From contig NZ_FPCI01000001.1 of assembly GCF_900116385.1 (NCBI RefSeq), positions 1,860,001-1,924,000 of the forward strand: DNA of 64,000 nucleotides. Reading direction: 5' to 3'. Position 1 is the first letter of the stretch; each line of letters begins with the position of its first letter. A program made the translations under genes and the position numbers. The notes under the pieces were generated by a model. That model was not told the DNA's origin. It did no database searches and worked only from the letters and a program-made list of their open reading frames with translations. This DNA is from Pseudoxanthomonas sp. YR558 (GTDB lineage Bacteria; Pseudomonadota; Gammaproteobacteria; Xanthomonadales; Xanthomonadaceae). Shown one piece after another: positions 33,401-44,351 of the stretch.

Positions 33401-36400
33401 GCGCCAATCGGCAGAATCGCATCATCCTGCCATCCATGATCGTGCCTTACTAGGAAGGCCTCGCTCCTATCAGCCTTGTCTTCACTGATGGCGCCATGAA
33501 ACCGTAGACTTCGAACCAACTCTCGCGTACTCCGGATAACGTGCGAGTGTTCGCTTACATCCGCGTTCTCTTGGCCGAATGAGCTAACCAAGTGTATGGG
33601 AGCCGCTCTTACCACATAAGCATCAGTACCTTTGCTGCGATCTACATTGGCCGCCTCAATGAGCTCGGCTAGATCTGAGCCAATACGCCTCGTGAGTTCG
33701 CGAGATACGCTTGGGTGACGTTGAGCAATATGTATGTTCCCTGTTGCGAGATAAGCCACAAGAATCTTTGCATCAGCGATTCGACTAGGCTGGTGAAACT
33801 GGATTTCCTGGCGTTCCGCGAAAAGCCAACCACCGATGGAGTGAGGCACCCAGAGACGCTCAAAGCCCTCTAGGACTTTCGGCAAGAGATCGAGGAAACC
33901 AAGCGTCAGGAGAGCGGTCTGATCCAGCGCGATGCTTCTAGGCGTCTCGGGAAGTGAAGGGCGCTCCACACCTGCGAAAGCGATGACCGGGCTCCGACGA
34001 CGGAAATCCTTCTCCACGCGGTTACTTTCGGCAGGGCCGAGCATCATCGATGCTAGCGGCCGGCTGACCTGTCGTGCGGCCATTGAAAGAAAGACTTCAC
34101 CCTTTGTCAGGCCCTCAACCAAGGTGTCGGTGCGCTCGCGCCACTCGGGCATCATGGCCGCAAGATCCTCAAGGCTCTTGGACTGTATAGGGCCCTCATC
34201 GGAGGCCTGAGCAACCGCGGTTCTCACCCACTCGGCTGTAATGGGGTCGCTCTCCCATCGCCCACGCACGGCGAGCATGTAGCACTCCATAAGAAGAGCA
34301 GGATCACTATTGCATTGATCGGCAATGCTGACAGCGTACTTTCTGGCGACCGCTACTCGCCCTAGGTTCGTGGCGAGGCGCGCAAAGACTCGCATGTCAT
34401 CCAGGCTTGGTGACTCTTCCTTTAGAGCGACCTCAAGCATCTCCCATAGTCGATCCCAGTCACATGAGTAGACTGCGATTTGTATCTCGAGGAGTGTGCG
34501 CTGTTCGGTGAGTTCAGGACGGTTGTTTGCTACATTTCGTGCATCCCCCCATCGACCATGCCGGAGGAGCGCCTCCAGATACAGCCCCGGAAGCTTGTCA
34601 GACTGCTCGACCTGACCAGGGTTCTGATCAAGAAACTCCTCGATCTCCTGCCATCGTTGCTGCTTGTATAGAAGCCGAAGCCATTGCTCGGCATCACCAT
34701 GATGTTTCGTTAGCTCGTAGAGCTTCTTCGCATATTCGGATGCCGTCGCCATGTCGTTAGCATCGATGAGCGCTGCAACGAGTATCTGCAAGCTAGCCGG
34801 CAAATGCTTCTTATCGTTGGAAGATGCCTCGAAGACGGCCATTGCTTCGACAGCGCTAACTGACTTGTCATTCTGAAGCTTCAGTCGCTGGAGCATCAGA
34901 GGCGGAGTGTGCTCGGCGCGCTCGATGGCCGCCCTCGCCTCGTCTGTTCGCCCGAGCTGCACCAGGGCCTCAAGTTCATGGTATTCAAGGAATGCAGCGG
35001 TGAAATAGGGCTTCAGCCAGCCTCTCAACTGGTTCCAGTCGTCTATCCATTCGCTTCCGCGACTGCTTAGTATCAACGCGAGGCGTCCACGCGCGTCTAG
35101 GAAGTTCAACGACCCGTAGGTCGTCGCCTGTCGGTCGAGACGAGACGCCTCCTGCGTCTTGTCAATTGATACATTTGCCGCTAGCGCGAGCGGCAACCAG
35201 CGCGAGTCGCCGTTAGACGAAGCCCATCTTTGTGCGATGTCCGTAGCAGCTGAGGCCTCAGTCAGCCGATCCTGAAGCCTCAGCCAAAGATGGAACTCAA
35301 GCGCTTCATCGCTTTTCTCTTGAGCACCAATTTTTACCGCTGCTTCATGAAACCTAAGTAGCAATGCCGACGCTCGGCGGCGTGCATCCAGCGCTTGAGG
35401 ATCATTGCTAAGAGGAAGGTCCGTGAAGATGGGCGGACCCTCAAGGATTATATTTTGCAGGGGCGGTGCGACGCAGTGCGTCAAGAGACCAACGCTGATT
35501 CCCCAGAGCAGCGCAGGAAACTCGTCGCACGCTTCGTTCGGAATGTCATCCAACCATACGAGGGCGTCGCTCCAGCGCTGATGATGCAGATAGTCCATAA
35601 GTATCATGAACATTCCATCTGCATCGACGTCTTCAGGCTTTAGGCCAGCCGCAGCTACCCACTCCAGTCCCGCCTCATTCGCGTCGCGGCGATGAATTGC
35701 ATAGCGAATGGTTTGTGATGACCTATCTTTTAAATCCGCAATCCGGAGTAGAGCATCCGTCTTGTCCTGCTTTGCTACGAGTAAAGCGTCGACAAGTTCA
35801 GCGTGATCATGGCGATCGAGACACTTAGATTCAGAAAGCAATCGATTGGCTAAAGGCTCGTCGCTCTCGACAAGCATACGCGCGCACCAGCTGAGAGCTA
35901 TAGCCCTCAGAGCCGGCTTTCCAAGCTCGAACCTTCCCCCTTCTGATACTTCACCTGCCAGCTCTCGGGCTCGGTCGCTGAGCTCACTGCCAAGAAAGAA
36001 CCGCGCTTTGCGAAGTTTCTGCAAGCGCAGATCTATGTCGCGATCTAGTGGGTCTGTAGCGACGTTTCTCGCTAGCGCTGCGTCATGCTGCAGTTGCTGA
36101 TACTCGGAGTTCAGGACCTTATGATGCGTCGCGTCTTGAATGACCTTTACTAGGTCAGTTCGCCTCAGTTGCCGATCCTTCGGATTGGGTCGTGTAGAGG
36201 TCTCTGTGACCGAATTGATTACAATCGGCGTGAGTGGATCGGTCTCATTCCATGGCACATCGAGCTCATCATGAGCAAACTCCGCAACCCTTTTTGCCAG
36301 TTCAGACTGCAATGAGATCGGAGTGGACTCGCTCCATGCCCAGGTGACTGCGGAGATTAGACCTGCCACAACTTCTTCTGGCGTTGAACTGATCAGAAAC

Positions 36401-36858
36401 GCCCGCAACTTACTTTCTTCTTTTGCGGACTGCTGCAGCAGCTCTAGCAGTGGAGCTGAGTCAGCACCCCGTTTCACTCGATCCCAGTAAGCCAGCGCCG
36501 TCATTCCCTCCGGAATCAGATTGCTCTCTGGTCGATCCCCAAGCGGACTAGTCGTTCGATAGACGAAAGACAAGACATGATTAGGGTTTAATTCGATGAG
36601 TTTTACGACATGCTCGAGGAAAGCCAGCGCCGTCGACAGGGTCAGAGGGGCCTTGACGTTCCGAAGCTGGTGGACATCGAGACGCCCGCCCTCTTCTACG
36701 GCGTAGTCTTCGGCTTTCTCGATGTGCAGTGTCTGATCAGATTGCAATCGTAGCCATGCAAGCGCCGTAGCGACATCCTGATAGTAGTAGCCCCGCTTGC
36801 TCGCGGTCGCATCGGTGCCAGCTACGCCTTCAATCGGCGACTCTTGCCTCTCCGACAT
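30466..36858 (-). CDS. Giant 2130-residue protein: Cap4/DUF4297-like N-terminus, TPR-like middle, possible PIN-like region
   Basis: I do not recognise this family as a whole. Residues 20-75 (KRGYYYQDVATALAWLRL ... LHIEKAEDY ... LDVHQLRNVKAPLTLS) resemble the start of DUF4297/Cap4-type PD-(D/E)xK nucleases, with Glu47/Glu50, Asp61, Gln64 and Lys69 in a plausible order. Residues about 600-900 are TPR-like helical pairs (LVQLGRTDEARAAIERAE; WLRLLYKQQRWQEIEEFL). Asp979 (SIALDQTALLTLGFLDLL), Asp1158-1159 (LYLDDLSVSYL) and Asp1263-1264 (AVVVDDRAANGFVTY) sit at ends of predicted beta strands, as in PIN-like nucleases. The last 800 residues are mainly helical. I see no Walker A motif, so it is not a STAND/Avs ATPase. 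It is a single gene, convergent with the Septu-like pair and last in the island. Antiphage function is inferred from neighbours and domains. Confidence 0.8.
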   Translation of the reverse strand: MSERQESPIEGVAGTDATASKRGYYYQDVATALAWLRLQSDQTLHIEKAEDYAVEEGGRLDVHQLRNVKAPLTLSTALAFLEHVVKLIELNPNHVLSFVYRTTSPLGDRPESNLIPEGMTALAYWDRVKRGADSAPLLELLQQSAKEESKLRAFLISSTPEEVVAGLISAVTWAWSESTPISLQSELAKRVAEFAHDELDVPWNETDPLTPIVINSVTETSTRPNPKDRQLRRTDLVKVIQDATHHKVLNSEYQQLQHDAALARNVATDPLDRDIDLRLQKLRKARFFLGSELSDRARELAGEVSEGGRFELGKPALRAIALSWCARMLVESDEPLANRLLSESKCLDRHDHAELVDALLVAKQDKTDALLRIADLKDRSSQTIRYAIHRRDANEAGLEWVAAAGLKPEDVDADGMFMILMDYLHHQRWSDALVWLDDIPNEACDEFPALLWGISVGLLTHCVAPPLQNIILEGPPIFTDLPLSNDPQALDARRRASALLLRFHEAAVKIGAQEKSDEALEFHLWLRLQDRLTEASAATDIAQRWASSNGDSRWLPLALAANVSIDKTQEASRLDRQATTYGSLNFLDARGRLALILSSRGSEWIDDWNQLRGWLKPYFTAAFLEYHELEALVQLGRTDEARAAIERAEHTPPLMLQRLKLQNDKSVSAVEAMAVFEASSNDKKHLPASLQILVAALIDANDMATASEYAKKLYELTKHHGDAEQWLRLLYKQQRWQEIEEFLDQNPGQVEQSDKLPGLYLEALLRHGRWGDARNVANNRPELTEQRTLLEIQIAVYSCDWDRLWEMLEVALKEESPSLDDMRVFARLATNLGRVAVARKYAVSIADQCNSDPALLMECYMLAVRGRWESDPITAEWVRTAVAQASDEGPIQSKSLEDLAAMMPEWRERTDTLVEGLTKGEVFLSMAARQVSRPLASMMLGPAESNRVEKDFRRRSPVIAFAGVERPSLPETPRSIALDQTALLTLGFLDLLPKVLEGFERLWVPHSIGGWLFAERQEIQFHQPSRIADAKILVAYLATGNIHIAQRHPSVSRELTRRIGSDLAELIEAANVDRSKGTDAYVVRAAPIHLVSSFGQENADVSEHSHVIRSTRELVRSLRFHGAISEDKADRSEAFLVRHDHGWQDDAILPIGATLYLDDLSVSYLHSTGVWGELQNAYRVLIHQDAQREAAELLNLEKTTGRIDEVIEAIRQFVVDGQKSGRLSFLRRPVRGPEADDVLSVDPQFILLQTMEQQTGVEAVVVDDRAANGFVTYTHADGAAIAMRTSLDVLDWLRDSNAIDEKSRRGYRNELRRAGYLLIPVESGELETALEGASVQGEILIEAGAARAIRENHLLAQVAGIARLPGEAAWITNNGAQAAATLARVWLTTDDPIQAQAKSNWLLEYGQWDGLASSMLPPWNEERLIVIDAIGVARLLTNFDLTAGKRRAYNEWIEASVLGSLQLERPRVFDAICEQVSSQLQAIRSFIPEARPGMSESDVAGMNARICKSQLDRLPESVQSRLLEDEKLLSSIGLSKSSRITIGVEGHPSFDVNTLYAEVSKAMSGASDINVQDKAGTSWRIDSSDNLEGVVCYQKETGRRFNLEHAALVSPDVVLRHKRLRAMAEEAGLKEQDLKSWFESASLAPLEPQSLSKLDSDLADAPNPLFSRIQASFENGSIKSAELIPLSRRYYERLVLSHGKSESLSTFAEMLREREQEADLDVVGRVRNELMWSSHSSLVPVSAIVALNASSIRLLCEDLLPGVDIWSLTGLLEALSQRPDASTELLDVLQGALRVFRTSIAQESGRLKFAASIAMLVDGRLSTSGVFTQAPVFWRRHASFAHAALIERAALAAGAPLDELASWAWAQRTRFQFSTMADLTREPRWSGWLMSWWQLKQELIGRVIKPLLDRQGDFEGSLDGLAFGDDPQSLESQRVMQFSGLPGPLEGGLEDLHSLPPRFLAELHTLLNSEERCLAERLTMAAHLASLGRGDHELYARLTQFVNELRASDVTAEERESWEPLFMHLALNAAASRQSHFAKSVIALINDRADVGLSLRLLAGLTACGANADTGEWVASVVDFIESCVRLDLDKSEAGLLLDIVHVLGRSQPMLRPAIGRTIARLQGMAKSIQ

Positions 36859-37267
36859 TGGAATACCCCGCCGTACTGATCCGTGTAAGACCGAAGGTAT
36901 TGAGTTTAAGGCGCCTCCAGCCTGATGTGCGCTGGGGTGTGACCGGCCGGCCTGAGGGGTGGCTCGGGCGTGCGACTTTTCGGAGCTTGCCGTTGCGCGA
37001 GAGCGCTGATTCCCGTCTCAAACGACACCAACGCTTCCGAATGAACCGGATCCTCCGCGCCGGAAATCACTTCGGCCGCAAGCAGTTGGTGTTCACGGCA
37101 CACACTGGCCAGACTACAAGTCTGTGTAATTTCTGTGTAACTGTGCCGCAAAAGGCTGACAACCTGCGGCTAAACTTGGAAAAGGGAGCCGCGGCTAAAT
37201 GACTGTTTTTTAAGCCTTATTCCAAAAATATGAGGCTAGATAAAAAATGCGGAAACTAGCCGATTTC
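36859..37267. other. Right end of the tRNA island, no gene
   Basis: Presumed promoter region of the giant gene (minus strand). At 37123-37145, TGTGTAATTTCTGTGTAACT resembles TGTGTAATTTGCGTGTAATT at 26035-26057 near the other end; these may be integrase arm sites. An AT-rich tract (37200-37260) precedes the attachment repeat. Confidence 0.45.
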
Positions 37268-37308
37268 GGATTATGAGTCCTCTGCTCTAACCATTGAGCT
37301 ATAGGCCC
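37268..37308. repeat. Island attachment-site repeat, right copy (5' half of tRNA-Ile2)
   Basis: Exact copy of 25961-26001. It is preceded on the minus strand by opgH, which marks it as the original chromosomal position of the tRNA 5' end. After the anticodon arm the sequence leaves the tRNA, so this copy cannot make a tRNA. Confidence 0.88.
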
Positions 37309-39241
37309 GCTGGGCCGGGATTGTACCGGACGGGGCCTGTTCCAAAGTTGCGGCGTCGGGCGTGCCGCGCAAAGTCAGTGCACGTACGAGGACGTCCGGC
37401 GGAGCGGACTCCTCCGGGATACGCAGCCACCTGCGCTCGCGCAAGAACTGCCCCACGGCCGGGGACGAGGTGAGCACGTTGATCGGCACCGACAGCACCA
37501 TGCCCAGCACCACCGGCGCCATCCACGCGGCGAGCGCGGGCGATACGAGGTAAGCCAGCACGCCGCTCAGCGCACCGAACACGGTGAGTCCCGCGTAGCG
37601 ACGCACCAGGCTGCCGAGCGGCACGCTGCCGTCGTCGCGGCGTTGGGTTTCCCAGCCCGAATCGCGGCCGGCCAGCACTTCCGCCACGCCGCGCGATTGC
37701 ACGTACATGGTGACCGGCGCCATCAACGCCGCCAGCACCGTTTCCAGCACAGCGCTGCCAATGATGCGGATCGCACCGCCGCACTGCCGACGCAGCTCCG
37801 GTTGCAGCAGCGTTGCCATGCATCCCATCACCTTCGGCGCGAGCAACACAGCCATCGTGAAATAGAACACCCAGAGGAAACGCTCCGGGTCGCCGCCACG
37901 CCAGTACAGGGCCGGCGTGAATCCCTCCAGGTGCGGCTGGTCGAGCGAGAACCCCGCCTGCTGCAACGGGATCGCCAGGCCCGCCAGCATCAGCATCGCC
38001 CACATCGGCGCGGTGAAGTAGTGGCCGATGCCGACCAACAGGTGCATGCGACTGAGCCAATGCAGGCCTCGCGCGGGCAGTACCGCCCCATGCTGCAGGT
38101 TGCCCTGGCACCAGCGGCGGTCGCGTACCAGCATGTCGGTCAGCGACGGCGGACCTTCCTCGTAACTGCCCGACAAAGCCGGCGCCATGTGCACGGCCCA
38201 GCCGCCACGGCGCAGCAATGCGGCTTCGACGAAGTCATGGCTCAGCACCGCGCCAGCGAACGGCTTGCCGCCGCCCAGGTGGGGAAGCCCGGCATGCGCG
38301 GCGAAGGCGGAGGTGCGGATCAGCGCATTGTGGCCCCAGTAGTTGCCCTCCGCGCCGTGCCACCACGCAACGCCCTGCGCGAGGACCGGACCATAGACGC
38401 GCCCGGCGAACTGCTGCATGCGCGCGAAGAAGGTGCGTCCGTTGACGATCATCGGCAACGTCTGCACCAGCGCGAGCCGTGGATTCCTTTCCATCGCCGA
38501 CGACAGCCTCACCAGCGTACCGCCGGTCATCAGGCTGTCGGCATCCAAGATCAGCATGTGCGGGTAAGCGGCGCCGAATCTGCGCACCCACTCGGCGATA
38601 TTGCCGGCCTTACGCTCGGTGTTCTTGTCGCGACGCCGGTAGTACACACGTGCCGCGGGGCCGAGGCGGTGCCTCAGCTGCGCGAAGGCGCGTACCTCTT
38701 CCTGCGCGACGTCCGGCTTGGTGGTGTCGCTGAGCACGAAGAAGTCGAAACGGTCGGATTGGCCAGTCTCCGCCAGTGATTCGTGCATCGCCTGCAAGCC
38801 CGCCAGCAAGCGGTCGGGGTCTTCGTTGTAGGTCGGCAGCAACAACGCCGTGCGCGTCGCGAGCTCCGGCAGCGGCGCATCGGGATCGATGCCCAGCGGC
38901 ATCGTTCGATGCGAAACCAGTTGGACGAAGCCCGCCAGCGCGCTCGAGAACGCCAGCGCAATCCATGCGAACAGCGCCACGAACAAGCCGAGCACCACAC
39001 CTTCCAGCATGTCGATGCCGTCGCCCCGCAGCACCCACCACACCTGGTAGGTCGCCAGCAGGGTGAGCATCGTTGCCCCGCCCATCACGACCGCACGGCG
39101 CCACGGCATGTCGGTGGGCGACGTCGGCAAACGGCGCGACGCAAGCCGCCCCGTCGACAGGTCCTGTACGGGCATGTCGAGCGGTGCTTCCGGCGGCAGC
39201 CACGTCTGCGTACTGGAATCGTGGTCGGCGGTCTTGTTCAT
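37271..39241 (-). CDS. opgH: Glucans biosynthesis glucosyltransferase H
   Basis: Inner-membrane GT2 enzyme that makes the beta-1,2-glucan backbone of osmoregulated periplasmic glucans. About 656 residues, with membrane helices near 45-105 and a second group near 400-580. The catalytic domain has [25 protein letters not shown] (DxD), [12 protein letters not shown] and [12 protein letters not shown] (QxxRW-like). ATG 39241 is chosen; a TTG six bases upstream overlaps the opgD stop. The coding sequence ends inside the tRNA-derived repeat ([12 protein letters not shown]), so the island insertion left its reading frame intact. Forms an operon with opgD. Confidence 0.93.
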   Translation of the reverse strand: MNKTADHDSSTQTWLPPEAPLDMPVQDLSTGRLASRRLPTSPTDMPWRRAVVMGGATMLTLLATYQVWWVLRGDGIDMLEGVVLGLFVALFAWIALAFSSALAGFVQLVSHRTMPLGIDPDAPLPELATRTALLLPTYNEDPDRLLAGLQAMHESLAETGQSDRFDFFVLSDTTKPDVAQEEVRAFAQLRHRLGPAARVYYRRRDKNTERKAGNIAEWVRRFGAAYPHMLILDADSLMTGGTLVRLSSAMERNPRLALVQTLPMIVNGRTFFARMQQFAGRVYGPVLAQGVAWWHGAEGNYWGHNALIRTSAFAAHAGLPHLGGGKPFAGAVLSHDFVEAALLRRGGWAVHMAPALSGSYEEGPPSLTDMLVRDRRWCQGNLQHGAVLPARGLHWLSRMHLLVGIGHYFTAPMWAMLMLAGLAIPLQQAGFSLDQPHLEGFTPALYWRGGDPERFLWVFYFTMAVLLAPKVMGCMATLLQPELRRQCGGAIRIIGSAVLETVLAALMAPVTMYVQSRGVAEVLAGRDSGWETQRRDDGSVPLGSLVRRYAGLTVFGALSGVLAYLVSPALAAWMAPVVLGMVLSVPINVLTSSPAVGQFLRERRWLRIPEESAPPDVLVRALTLRGTPDAATLEQAPSGTIPAQRAYSSMVRAEDS

Positions 39242-39243
39242 GC

Positions 39244-40788
39244 TCAAGTGCTCCAGCGGTACAGCCAGGTTTCGGACAGCGGCGCGTGCCCCTCCAACAC
39301 GCGCGCATGCAGTTCGACGTCACGCCCGTCGGCGCTGTCGGTGTTCGGGCGGAACTCGAAGCTCAGGCGCCAGCCCTGCGTTGCCGGATTCGGATACACG
39401 ACCGCACCGCTCACCTCGCCGCGCGCTGCCCAGACATCCGGCGTCAGTTTCGCGTCGCGCGGCATCGAGGCCAGGCGTCCACCTTCCAGGTCGATCACCA
39501 CCAGCCGCCGCGCCGGATCCGGCGCCGCGCCGATGCGCGTGTCGCTGACCACGGCGAGCGCCGGTTGCCATGCATGCATGTCGCACCAGTGCATGCGGTA
39601 GTCGAAGCGATGCTCGCGACCCGCGCGCAATGGTTTCTCCGGGCGCCAGAACGCCACGATGTTGTCGTGGTATTCGTCGCCGGTCGGGATTTCGACCAGC
39701 GTCACCGCGCCCTTACCCCACCGGCCACGCGGCTCGATCCACAGGCTGGGGCGCTGGTGGTAGCGCGCCTCGATGTCGGCGTAATCACCGAAGCCGCGCT
39801 TGCGCTGCATCAGGCCGAAGCCTCGCGGATGCGCGTCCATGAAGGCGCTGCTCTGCACGCGCGGCGGATTGCTCAATGGCCGCCAGATCTGGTCGCCATT
39901 ACCGTTGAAGATCGCCAGTCCATCGGAATCGTGCACGGCGGGCCGGTAGTCGTCGGTGCCCACGCGATCGCCCGCATCGAACTCGAACATGCTGGTCAGC
40001 GGCGCGATGCCGGCACGCGCCAGGTCGACGCGCGGATACAACCGCGATTGCACATCGATAACCGTCTCGGCACCGGGCTTCATGTCGAAGCGGAACGCAC
40101 CGGCCACGCTCGGGCTGTCGAGCAGCGCATGCACCACCAGGTGATCGGCACCGGGTGCGGGCTGTTCGATCCAGAATGCGCGGAAGATCGGGAACTCCTC
40201 CGCTCCCGCATCGCCGCTTCCCAACGCGAGTCCGCGCGCAGACAAGCCGTATGCATGTCCCTTGCCCAGTGCGCGGAAATAGCTCGCGCCGAGGAAGGCG
40301 ATCAGTTCGTCGTAAACGTCCGGCGCATTGAGCGGCGTGTGCACACGGAAGCCGGCGAAGCCGAGATCGCTGCCGAGTTCAGGCGTCGTGCCCGGCGGAA
40401 ACGAAAACAGCTCGGTCGTGTAAGCGATCGGCGTCGCGCTATCGCCTTCCACGCGATACAGCTCGACACGCTGCTTGAACAGAAAGCCGCGATGGAACAT
40501 CTGCACCTGGAAAGGCAGGCCTTCCTTGCGCCAGATCGCCTGTTGCGGATCGAAGCGCAGGTCGCGGTAGGCGTCGTAGCCGGTATCCAGCGCCGCGGGC
40601 AGCGTTTCGTCCGGCGCGCGGTACGGTTGCCGGGCCAGCGCGCGGGCCAAGTCTGGAACCGTTTCCATCGTGAAGCGTGTCGAAGGTGCGGCGGCATCCG
40701 TCGTTGTCGTTGCCTGCGCCAGCACGCGGGGCACGCCGCCCAGCAGTGCGATGGCGAGCGCGCTCTTGAGTGCGTCTCGTCGTTGCAC
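39244..40788 (-). CDS. opgD: Glucan biosynthesis protein of the OpgG/OpgD family
   Basis: Periplasmic protein of 514 residues involved in assembly or branching of osmoregulated periplasmic glucans. GTG 40788 ([20 protein letters not shown]) is chosen: it gives a twin-arginine-type signal, as in OpgD, while the open frame upstream runs through the rpoD terminator. The mature domain holds the family's large beta-sandwich ([10 protein letters not shown]-like segment [52 protein letters not shown]). The gene overlaps the possible TTG start of opgH. OpgG is the alternative name; the Tat-like signal favours OpgD. Confidence 0.9.
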   Translation of the reverse strand: MQRRDALKSALAIALLGGVPRVLAQATTTTDAAAPSTRFTMETVPDLARALARQPYRAPDETLPAALDTGYDAYRDLRFDPQQAIWRKEGLPFQVQMFHRGFLFKQRVELYRVEGDSATPIAYTTELFSFPPGTTPELGSDLGFAGFRVHTPLNAPDVYDELIAFLGASYFRALGKGHAYGLSARGLALGSGDAGAEEFPIFRAFWIEQPAPGADHLVVHALLDSPSVAGAFRFDMKPGAETVIDVQSRLYPRVDLARAGIAPLTSMFEFDAGDRVGTDDYRPAVHDSDGLAIFNGNGDQIWRPLSNPPRVQSSAFMDAHPRGFGLMQRKRGFGDYADIEARYHQRPSLWIEPRGRWGKGAVTLVEIPTGDEYHDNIVAFWRPEKPLRAGREHRFDYRMHWCDMHAWQPALAVVSDTRIGAAPDPARRLVVIDLEGGRLASMPRDAKLTPDVWAARGEVSGAVVYPNPATQGWRLSFEFRPNTDSADGRDVELHARVLEGHAPLSETWLYRWST

Positions 40789-40881
40789 GCGGTTCTCTAA
40801 CCGTGGTGATGGCGTCAGTGTAGAGAGCGTGATGTGACGGTGATGACAAGGCGGCGATGCGCGAGTCGCCGACAGTGCACC

Positions 40882-40912
40882 AAAAAAAGCGCGACCCCGA
40901 AGGGCCGCGCCT
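40882..40912 (-). terminator. Rho-independent terminator after rpoD
   Basis: On the minus strand GCGCGGCCC-TTCG-GGGTCGCGC forms a 9-bp stem with a tetraloop, followed by seven T residues. It lies 26 bp after the rpoD stop and separates rpoD from opgD. Confidence 0.9.
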
Positions 40913-40937
40913 GGATGGTGCATCACCGCGCGTTGCG

Positions 40938-42791
<1,854 letters not shown>

Positions 42792-42892
42792 GGAGGTTGC
42801 GCCACCGGGAAGTGAGGAAGGGAGAACCCCGTATTATACCAGCCCGGACCGGGTAGGGCTCCTGAACCCCGGCCACCGACAAGGGGAGAACG

Positions 42893-43333
42893 TCATGGCC
42901 GAAGCAGGAAGGTCACGGGCCCGTCATTGACGAGGCTGACCACCATATGGGCACCGAAACGCCCGGTTTCCACCCTTCCGGTGTGCTTTTCCCTGCATAT
43001 CTCGACCAGCCGGTTGAAGCCCTGTTCAGCCTCGGCCGGGGGAGCGGCGGCGGTGAAGCTGGGCCGCATTCCTGAGCGGGTGTCGGCGGCCAGGGTGAAC
43101 TGGCTCACCAGCAGCAGTCCGCCGCCCGTATCGGCCAGGGACCGGTTCATCCGTCCCGCCTCGTCCGCGAACACGCGGTAGCCCAGCAAGCGTTCGGCCA
43201 TGCGGGCGATCTGCGCCTCGCCGTCACCCGGCTCCATGCCCACCAGCGCCAGCAGGCCGTCGTCGATGGCGCCGACGACCTCGCCGTCCACCGTGACCGT
43301 GGCCGAAGCAACGCGTTGGATCAGGGACAGCAT
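42893..43333 (-). CDS. dtd: D-aminoacyl-tRNA deacylase
   Basis: Hydrolyses D-aminoacyl-tRNAs (and Gly-tRNAAla), recycling tRNA. 146 residues starting MLSLIQRVASATVTVDGEVV; the longer frame to 43375 is rejected because the family begins at MxxLIQRV. The conserved motifs LLLVSQFTLAAD (SQF motif) and LVNDGPVTFLL (GPVT-type cross-subunit motif) are intact. It is divergent from the acyltransferase gene. Confidence 0.96.
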   Translation of the reverse strand: MLSLIQRVASATVTVDGEVVGAIDDGLLALVGMEPGDGEAQIARMAERLLGYRVFADEAGRMNRSLADTGGGLLLVSQFTLAADTRSGMRPSFTAAAPPAEAEQGFNRLVEICREKHTGRVETGRFGAHMVVSLVNDGPVTFLLRP

Positions 43334-43427
43334 GGGCGGGCTCCGCGCGAGGGAGCGACAGGATAGCCGCAGCATCGGACCGCCTTCTTGCCTCGGGTGC
43401 GCCGTCCCGGTTGGCTACACTCTCCGG

Positions 43428-44327
43428 ATGAAACCGGCCACGCTCGCCTCGCTCGCTTACCACGCCGCCGCCCTGGTCGGTCGCCTGCCCTGGCCCTGGC
43501 TGCGCACCTTGGGCGATGCCATAGCCTGGGCCTGGCGCCGATCCGACGCCCGCGAAAGCCGGGTCGCGCGCCGCAACCTGGAAATTGCCTTCCCGGACCT
43601 GTTGCCCGGCCAGCGGGAGGCGCTGCACGAGGCCATCCTGCGCACCACCTCCCGGCAGGCCCTGGAAACGCTCCGCTTCTGGACACGCCCCCCGGCCGAG
43701 AACCTGGCGCTGTTGCGCGAGCGCCACGGCGAAGCGCTCTACGACGCGGCGCTGGCCAGCGGCAAGGGCGTAATCGTGGCGGCCCCGCACTTCGGCAACT
43801 GGGAGCTGCTCAACCAGTGGCTGGCCTCGCGCGGCCCCATCGCGATCGTCTACCGACCGCCCGAATCGGCCGTCGGCGACGCCTTCCTGCTGCGCGTGCG
43901 CGGCGCAGACAACATTCGCCAGGTGCGGGCTGAAGGCCCTGCCGTGCGCCAGCTATGGAAAGTGCTCAAGGAGGGCGGCGCCGTCGGCATCCTGCCCGAC
44001 CAGCAACCGAAAGCCGGCGACGGCGAGTTCGCCCCCTTCTTCGGCACGCAGGCGCTGACGATGACGCTGGTCTCGCGCCTGGCCGAACGCACCGGCGCGA
44101 CCATCCTGTTCGCCTGGTGCGAGCGGATCGGACCCGGTCCCGACTTCGCACTGCACGTGGAGCCGGCGCCCACCGGCATCGCGGATGCGGATCCGATCGC
44201 GGCGGTGACGGTGCTCAACCAGGTCGTCGAGCGCATCGCGCGACGCGATCCCGCGCAGTACCAGTGGACGTACAAACGCTATACCCTGCGGCCGGAGGGC
44301 AGCGGCGAGGACAATCCCTACCGCTGA
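43428..44327 (+). CDS. Lysophospholipid/lauroyl acyltransferase family protein (LpxL/HtrB-like)
   Basis: Inner-membrane acyltransferase of 299 residues, probably adding a secondary acyl chain to lipid A. ATG 43428 (MKPATLASLAYHAAALVGRL) starts with a membrane-anchor helix. The H-x4-E/D active-site motif is AAPHFGNWELLNQW (about residues 115-128), with the downstream motifs AVGILPDQQP and APFFGTQALT typical of LpxL/LpxM. Which position it acylates cannot be told. It begins the plus-strand run 43.4-47.8 kb. Confidence 0.9.
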   Translation: MKPATLASLAYHAAALVGRLPWPWLRTLGDAIAWAWRRSDARESRVARRNLEIAFPDLLPGQREALHEAILRTTSRQALETLRFWTRPPAENLALLRERHGEALYDAALASGKGVIVAAPHFGNWELLNQWLASRGPIAIVYRPPESAVGDAFLLRVRGADNIRQVRAEGPAVRQLWKVLKEGGAVGILPDQQPKAGDGEFAPFFGTQALTMTLVSRLAERTGATILFAWCERIGPGPDFALHVEPAPTGIADADPIAAVTVLNQVVERIARRDPAQYQWTYKRYTLRPEGSGEDNPYR

Positions 44328-44351
44328 AGGGGACAACACACGGGGGATGCG

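Noticed and set aside
39073-40800. 575-codon plus-strand open frame
   Set aside because: Antisense to opgD and the opgH start; Arg/His-rich composition without a family match.
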